DNA of 64,000 nt from Henricia sp. BOLD:AAB3569. Its lineage: Eukaryota > Echinodermata > Asteroidea > Spinulosida > Echinasteridae. The stretch is from positions 62,001-126,000 of the forward strand of contig JBBELK010000057.1 of assembly GCA_037783545.1 (NCBI GenBank), written 5' to 3'. How positions within the stretch are numbered: position 1 is the stretch's first letter; each line of letters begins with the position of its first letter. Positions 59,085 through 64,000 of this stretch are shown one piece after another. A program made the position numbers and the translations under genes. The notes below the pieces were generated by a model. The model was not told where the DNA came from. It worked only from the letters and a program-made list of their open reading frames with translations, and made no database searches.

Positions 59085-60055
59085 TACACTGACAGGGGTA
59101 CCCCACCAATATAACTTAGTGGAAGTGCCCATTCTTTACATATGGAGTCTTCCCGGTCATTTTCCAGTAGCTTTTAATTGGTTACCTGAGATACCTCATG
59201 AGCTGATCTAAGACAATAAGGCGGCGGAGAATTTTAGGGGGATGGGGTGGGGGATGGGGTGGGGTGGGGGATGGGGTGGGGGGGGGGGGGGACTCGCAGG
59301 GGTACCCCACTAATATAATTTACTGGATGTGCACCTTCTTTACATATGGAGTCCTCACGATCATTTTCCAGTAGGTTTTGATCGGTTACCTCATGAGCTG
59401 ATCCAAGTCAATAAGGGGGCGGGGCATTTTTTTAAGGGGGGGGGGGGTGGTGCACTGGCAGGGGTACCCCACTAATATAATTTACTGGAAGTGCCCATTC
59501 TTTACATATAGAGTCCTCCCGATCAATTTCCAGTAGGTTTTAATCGGTTACCTCATGAGCTGACCTAGGTCAATATGGGCGGGGCATTTTGGGGGCCACT
59601 GGCAGGGGTACCCCACCAATGGAAATTACTGGAAAGGCCCATTATTTACATATGGAGTCCTCCCGGTCATTTTCCAGTAGGTTTTAATCGGTTACCTCAT
59701 GAGCTGACCTAGGTCAATAAGGGGGCGGGGCATTTTGGGGGGCCACTGGCACGGGTACCCCACCAATGGAAATTACTGGAAAGGCCCATTATTTACATAT
59801 GGAGTCCTCCCGGTCATTTTCCAGTAGGTTTTAATCGGTTACCTCATGAGCTGACCTAGGTCAATAAGGGGGCGGGGCATTTTGTGGGGCCACTGGCAGG
59901 GGTACCCCACCAACGGAAATTACTGGAAAGGCCCATTCTTTACATATGGAGTCTTCCCGATCATTTTCCAGTAAGTTTCAATCGGTTACCTAATGAGCTG
60001 ATCTAGGTCATCCATGAGGGGTCAAATATTAATGACTGGCAAGGGTACCCCACCA
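59085..60055 (-). repeat. Tandem repeat domain, right foldback arm
   Basis: Inverted counterpart of 55770-56740 with the same unit order, including the two longer poly-C/G-expanded units next to the centre and the shorter units outward. Confidence 0.92.
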
Positions 60056-60317
60056 CCGACAATTACTGGCATTGGCCATTTGCTGTTCTTGGAGTCATAC
60101 CTGACATGTTGTACTTAATTTGATGTGGTTACCAATAAAAGCTGATCTAGTTCAGCTTTTATGCAACTTTTTAATTACCCCCGTGGCCACACCCACCACA
60201 GCAGGCTTGCCAGTCGTCGGGTTTCATACACTGGGATGCCCTGGGAACATTGTGATGTACAAGGCAATTGGTTACCTTTCCAGCTAACCAAACCCCCCTG
60301 GGCTCCTGGACTATCAT

Positions 60318-62135
60318 TGTCGTTGCCAGTCCAGGTCAATATCCACTATCATCACCAGTCCAAGTCAAGCCACATCAAGACCGCAGACACGGATCCAATC
60401 GTTGTTGTTGCCAGTCAAGGTCAATATCCACTATCATCATCAAGACCGCAGACACGGATCCAATCGTGTTCCAAAATTGTACCGGCATTCCCAGTGACGT
60501 ACATACTGGTCACTCCATCATTGAGCAACGTTCCAGGACATCACACGGTATTCCGCAAAACAACTCCTCCAAACCACCCATGTGCAAGGGTATAGTCCTT
60601 TGGAAAGCGGTCATCACAGGCTTTTTATAAAATGTTTTATTCGTCCCAATAAAACACGCAAGCCAGGTCAAGTCCAGTCCATTGTCGATTCCATTTAAAC
60701 CAGTTCCTCAATCATTGTCGTTGCCAGTCCAGGTCAATAACCACTATTATCACCAGTCCAGGTCGAGCCATCATCAAGACCGCAGACACGGATCCAATCG
60801 TGTTCCAAAATTGTACCGGCATTCCCAGTGACGTACATACTGGTCACTCCATCATTGAGCAACGTTCCAGGACATCACACAGGATTCCGCAAAACAACTC
60901 CTCCAAACCACCTATGTGCAAGGGTAGTCCTTTGGAAAGCGATCATCACAGGCTTTTTATAAAATGTTTTTTCGTCTGAATAAAACACACAAGCCAGGTC
61001 AAGTCCAGTCCAATGTCGATTCCGTTTATAACCAGTTCCTCAATCGTTGTCGTTGCCAGTCCAGGTCAATATCCACTATCATCACCAGTCCAGGTCGAGC
61101 CATCATCAAGACCGCAAACACGGATCCAATCGTGTTCCAAAATTGTACCGGCATTCCCAGTGACGTACATACTGGTCACTCCATCATTGAGCAACGTTCC
61201 AGGACATCACACGGTATTCCGCAAAACAACTCCTCCAAACCACCCATGTGCAAGGGTATAGTCCTTTGGAAAGCGGTCATCACAGGCTTTTTATAAAATG
61301 TTTTATTCGTCCCAATAAAACACGCAAGCCAGGTCAAGTCCAGTCCATTGTCGATTCCATTTAAACCAGTTCCTCAATCATTGTCGTTGCCAGTCCAGGT
61401 CAATAACCACTATTATCACCAGTCCAGGTCGAGCCATCATCAAGACCGCAGACACGGATCCAATCGTGTTCCAAAATTGTACCGGCATTCCCAGTGACGT
61501 ACATACTGGTCACTCCATCATTGAGCAACGTTCCAGGACATCACACGGGATTCCGCAAAACAACTCTTCCAAACCACCTATGTGCAAGGGTAGTCCTTTG
61601 GAAAGCGATCATCACAGGCTTTTTATAAAATGTTTTTTCGTCTGAATAAAACACACAAGCCAGGTCAAGTCCAGTCCAATGTCGATTCCGTTTATAACCA
61701 GTTCCTCAATCGTTGTCGTTGCCAGTCCAGGTCAATATCCACTATCATCACCAGTCCAGGTCGAGCCATCATCAAGACCGCAGACACGGATCCAATCGTG
61801 TTCCAAAATTGTACCGGCATTCCCAGTGACGTACATACTGGTCACTCCATCATTGAGCAACGTTCCAGGACATCACACGGTATTCCGCAAAACAACTCCT
61901 CCAAACCACCCATGTGCAAGGGTAGTCCTTTGGAAAGCGATCATCACACAGGCTTTTTATAAAATGTTTATTCGTCCGAATAAAACACGCAAGCCAGGTC
62001 AAGTCCAGTCCATTCCATTGTCGATTCCATTTAAACCAGTTCCTCAATCATTGTCGTTGCCAGTCCAGGTCAATAACCACTATCATCACCAGTCCAGGTC
62101 GAGCCATCATCAAGACCACACACAGTCAGTCCGCA
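60318..62135 (+). repeat. 333-bp satellite with 666-bp higher-order repeat
   Basis: Unit starts (AATGTTT after TTTTTATAA) lie at 60631, 60963, 61297, 61629 and 61963: steps of 332, 334, 332, 334. Alternating units carry linked variants (ATTCGTCCCAATAAAACACG with CCATTTAAACC, versus TTCGTCTGAATAAAACACAC with CCGTTTATAACC), so the true period is a 666-bp dimer. Every unit starts with a small hairpin (TTTTATTCG...AATAAAA) and contains repeated CCAGTCCAGGTC words. Confidence 0.92.
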
Positions 62136-64000
62136 GCGCGCTAAAAAGTGCTTGTTTTTATGTGCACAATATGCACGCGTGACCTCAACCAGTTACGGTC
62201 GTGCATATTTAATGAGCTTGAACAGCCCGTCGAAAACTAAGGATTTCTTAGTCGTTTCCAGAAATCTGACCTATAACACTAGAATTTTCGGAAAGAAGAG
62301 AAACATATCTGTCGTCGAGTATCACTATTTCATGTTTTTTTTGCATTTTGAGGTGAGAAATATTCAGGAAAAAACACGTCCAAAAACACGACAAACGACA
62401 CCCCAAAAATCGGCCAAAATCTTCCCTTGTCACTACAATCAGCAGTCCATGTTTACCTTTTATACAAAGAATATGTAATATTCTACCCACAAATAATGAA
62501 AATTGTACGTACTTTTGTCTAGTCCAGTCAGGATGCAGCGAAATCCATCGTCATTCCGAATAAACACAAACCCAAAATTACCGCCGTGGCACCGCATAGT
62601 TTCCCGTTGTCCGATTGGCTAACGATGACGTCATTGCTAGTTCCAGATTAGACTGGTTTCTAGTCCACCAATTTTTTCGTGGGTTGTACACACGGAGCTA
62701 TTTATTGAATGCATGTATAGGTCTACCTTTATTTCCTTTTCTCCTCTTCGAACAGTATTGTTAAGCCCCCATAAATCAAGTTAAATTCAAACCGGTTAGG
62801 TGTAAAAACTCTCAAACCATAGCCAAGTGTGTAGTCAATCTTAGTTTTGATCATTTTTTCCTAAAAATCACTTAGCCGGGATCTGAAGCTTTTTTTATGT
62901 TTACACAAGAGTGAAGTAATTTCCTAATGTTCTTTTTCCTTGTTCTATGCCTCCATCTGCCCAAATAAATTTTAAACAGTAATCAGTCCAGTTGGGCAAA
63001 GGATTATATGACACAGGAAACACGACAGATTGTTAACGGTTCTTTTTAATTTATTCAATGTCACACATCTTTGGATACTACACAGCAACTGATAAATAAA
63101 TCTGTTAAAACATGTACATGACTTATGATCGACATATGGTGGACTTAAAACAGTTATTATTGCCAAAAATGTAACCATAATGAAAAACCACGAGCGGAAT
63201 AGTCACAACAGGTTCTGTTGTTGCAAAGAGTATATAATTACAAAAATATTATAAAAAAGTTTTGAAAACTCGTTAACTGCCACACATGTAAACACTCAGA
63301 TTAGAGTTTCTAAAGTATACTGGATAAACTGTAAAAGACAAATACATGTATGACGATACAAAATATATGGTTCATTGATTGTATTTCAAGCTGCAGAGAT
63401 CCCAAAAATAAAATATAGGTTGTATCTCTCATCACTGACATCAGCTGGTTTAACATTATATTCATGTAAACTCTAGGTGGGACTTGCTCTAACAACACAT
63501 GCATATAAAACATGAAGTTATGAAAATCAGTTGACAATTTTGACATGCATTGTAATTAGATCATGTGAGCTTATTTTAGGAAGCAAAAAGCTCTTACTTT
63601 TGACCGTGTTTTTTTCTGGTGTCATGCTGGGATTTAAATTTGTTGGGTGTATTTCTGCTAGCAAGCAAAACAAATGCAATCTATATCGAATAAATTGGGC
63701 AATAGAAAGTGCATCAGGTTTCTCAGATTGTCAATTTTTGACATGATAAGGTGGCTCCACCTTGAACTCATGCGTCCACAAGCTTTATGGCCCACACATA
63801 GGTTTGTTACAGGTTTTGTTTTTACCCCCAGATCTTGTTTTACCCCAGCGTAAGTTTGCAAGTAAGTGAGTAAGAATGACTAAAATTACCAGAGATAAAT
63901 GCCGGAGTCTCTGTGAAGTTGTCGGGAGATGACTGTCTCAGATTAACTTTGCGTTATCCTATGCCATTGTGCTTTTGATGCTGCATACATGTACATAACA
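62136..64000. other. No recognisable gene; promoter-like patch at 62610-62640
   Basis: Unique-looking, moderately AT-rich DNA beyond the satellite. No exon with similarity to known proteins was seen, including no GPA2 exon 1. Confidence 0.45.
62611..62640. promoter_or_regulatory. CCAAT/CRE-like pair
   Basis: CCGATTGGCT (inverted CCAAT box) lies 7 bp before a perfect palindromic cAMP response element TGACGTCA (62626-62633). Such pairs occur in animal promoters, but no downstream gene is seen, so this is only suggestive. Confidence 0.3.

Larger units (their letters stand above)
55502..60312. mobile_element. 4.8-kb foldback element with ~2.3-kb inverted arms
   Basis: Ends AGAGCAGGAGCCCAGG (left) and AGTCCAGGAGCCCAGG (right, reverse strand). 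The left arm (55502-57823) and right arm (57989-60312) are inverted copies along their whole length, around a ~165-bp centre. Each arm contains, outside in: a ~270-bp outer domain, six ~146-196-bp tandem units, a ~430-bp unique block, and a Tc1 transposase remnant. ATCAT flanks both ends. The architecture recalls Drosophila FB and sea urchin TU foldback elements (long inverted repeats with internal tandem domains), but the sequences are not ones I recognise. Confidence 0.85.

Noticed and set aside
60161-62182. Long open frames across the 333-bp satellite
   Set aside because: They repeat with the satellite, shift frame between the 332- and 334-bp units and lack any known domain; they are by-products of the repeat.
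1-64000. CRISPR arrays, bacterial operons or prophage
   Set aside because: The tandem repeats lack spacer structure, and the introns, SINEs and LINEs show animal nuclear DNA.

Overview
The window is nuclear DNA from an animal, most likely a marine invertebrate (non-vertebrate deuterostome or spiralian). It has spliced genes with GT-AG introns, LINEs, Penelope-like elements, tRNA-derived SINEs, many terminal-inverted-repeat (TIR) elements and satellites. The species cannot be named from sequence alone. About nine tenths of the window is repeats or unrecognised non-coding DNA.

The only host genes I can support are two glycoprotein hormone alpha-2 (GPA2, the thyrostimulin alpha chain) genes lying tail to tail. 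Gene A (+) has three exons (CDS 19517-19634, 28408-28577, 29837-29962). The splice phases agree and give a 137-residue secreted cystine-knot protein with ten mature cysteines. Gene B (-) shows exon 2 (51755-51577) and exon 3 (50547-50452), with intron positions and phases identical to gene A. Its exon 1 was not found and may lie beyond the window. Neither gene pair member is a GPB5 beta chain.

Layout: 0.6-1.7 kb, LINE tail. 6-9.9 kb, broken Ty3/Gypsy fossil. 9.9-10.3 kb, two SINEs. 10.6-11.4 kb, PIF/Harbinger element with a MADF-domain exon. 11.8-13.7 kb, tandem repeats with a MITE inserted in one array. 15.7-17.7 kb, one copy of a dispersed repeat whose partner is at 47.1-48.0 kb. 17.8-19.3 kb, Penelope-like element between inverted repeats that carry hammerhead-ribozyme-like cores. 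19.5-30.0 kb, GPA2 gene A, with an 8.8-kb first intron full of TIR elements. 30.5-35.5 kb, a long-inverted-repeat DNA element split by a 3.9-kb LINE. 35.8-36.7 kb, a second LINE tail. 37-45 kb, nested MITEs and a SINE with a clear target duplication. 45.6-47.1 kb, second Penelope-like element with a GIY-YIG domain. 49.1-50.3 kb, nested inverted repeats. 50.4-51.8 kb, GPA2 gene B. 53.2 kb, a perfect 37-bp-arm hairpin. 53.4-54.7 kb, DIRS-like fossil. 54.8-62.1 kb, a 333-bp satellite with a 666-bp higher-order period, interrupted by a 4.8-kb foldback element made of two ~2.3-kb arms with internal tandem repeats and head-to-head Tc1 transposase remnants, flanked by a 5-bp target duplication.

The genes do not form a pathway here beyond the two GPA2 paralogues. 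The rest of the window records repeated insertion of elements into elements, and several insertions can be proven from empty sites in neighbouring repeat units.
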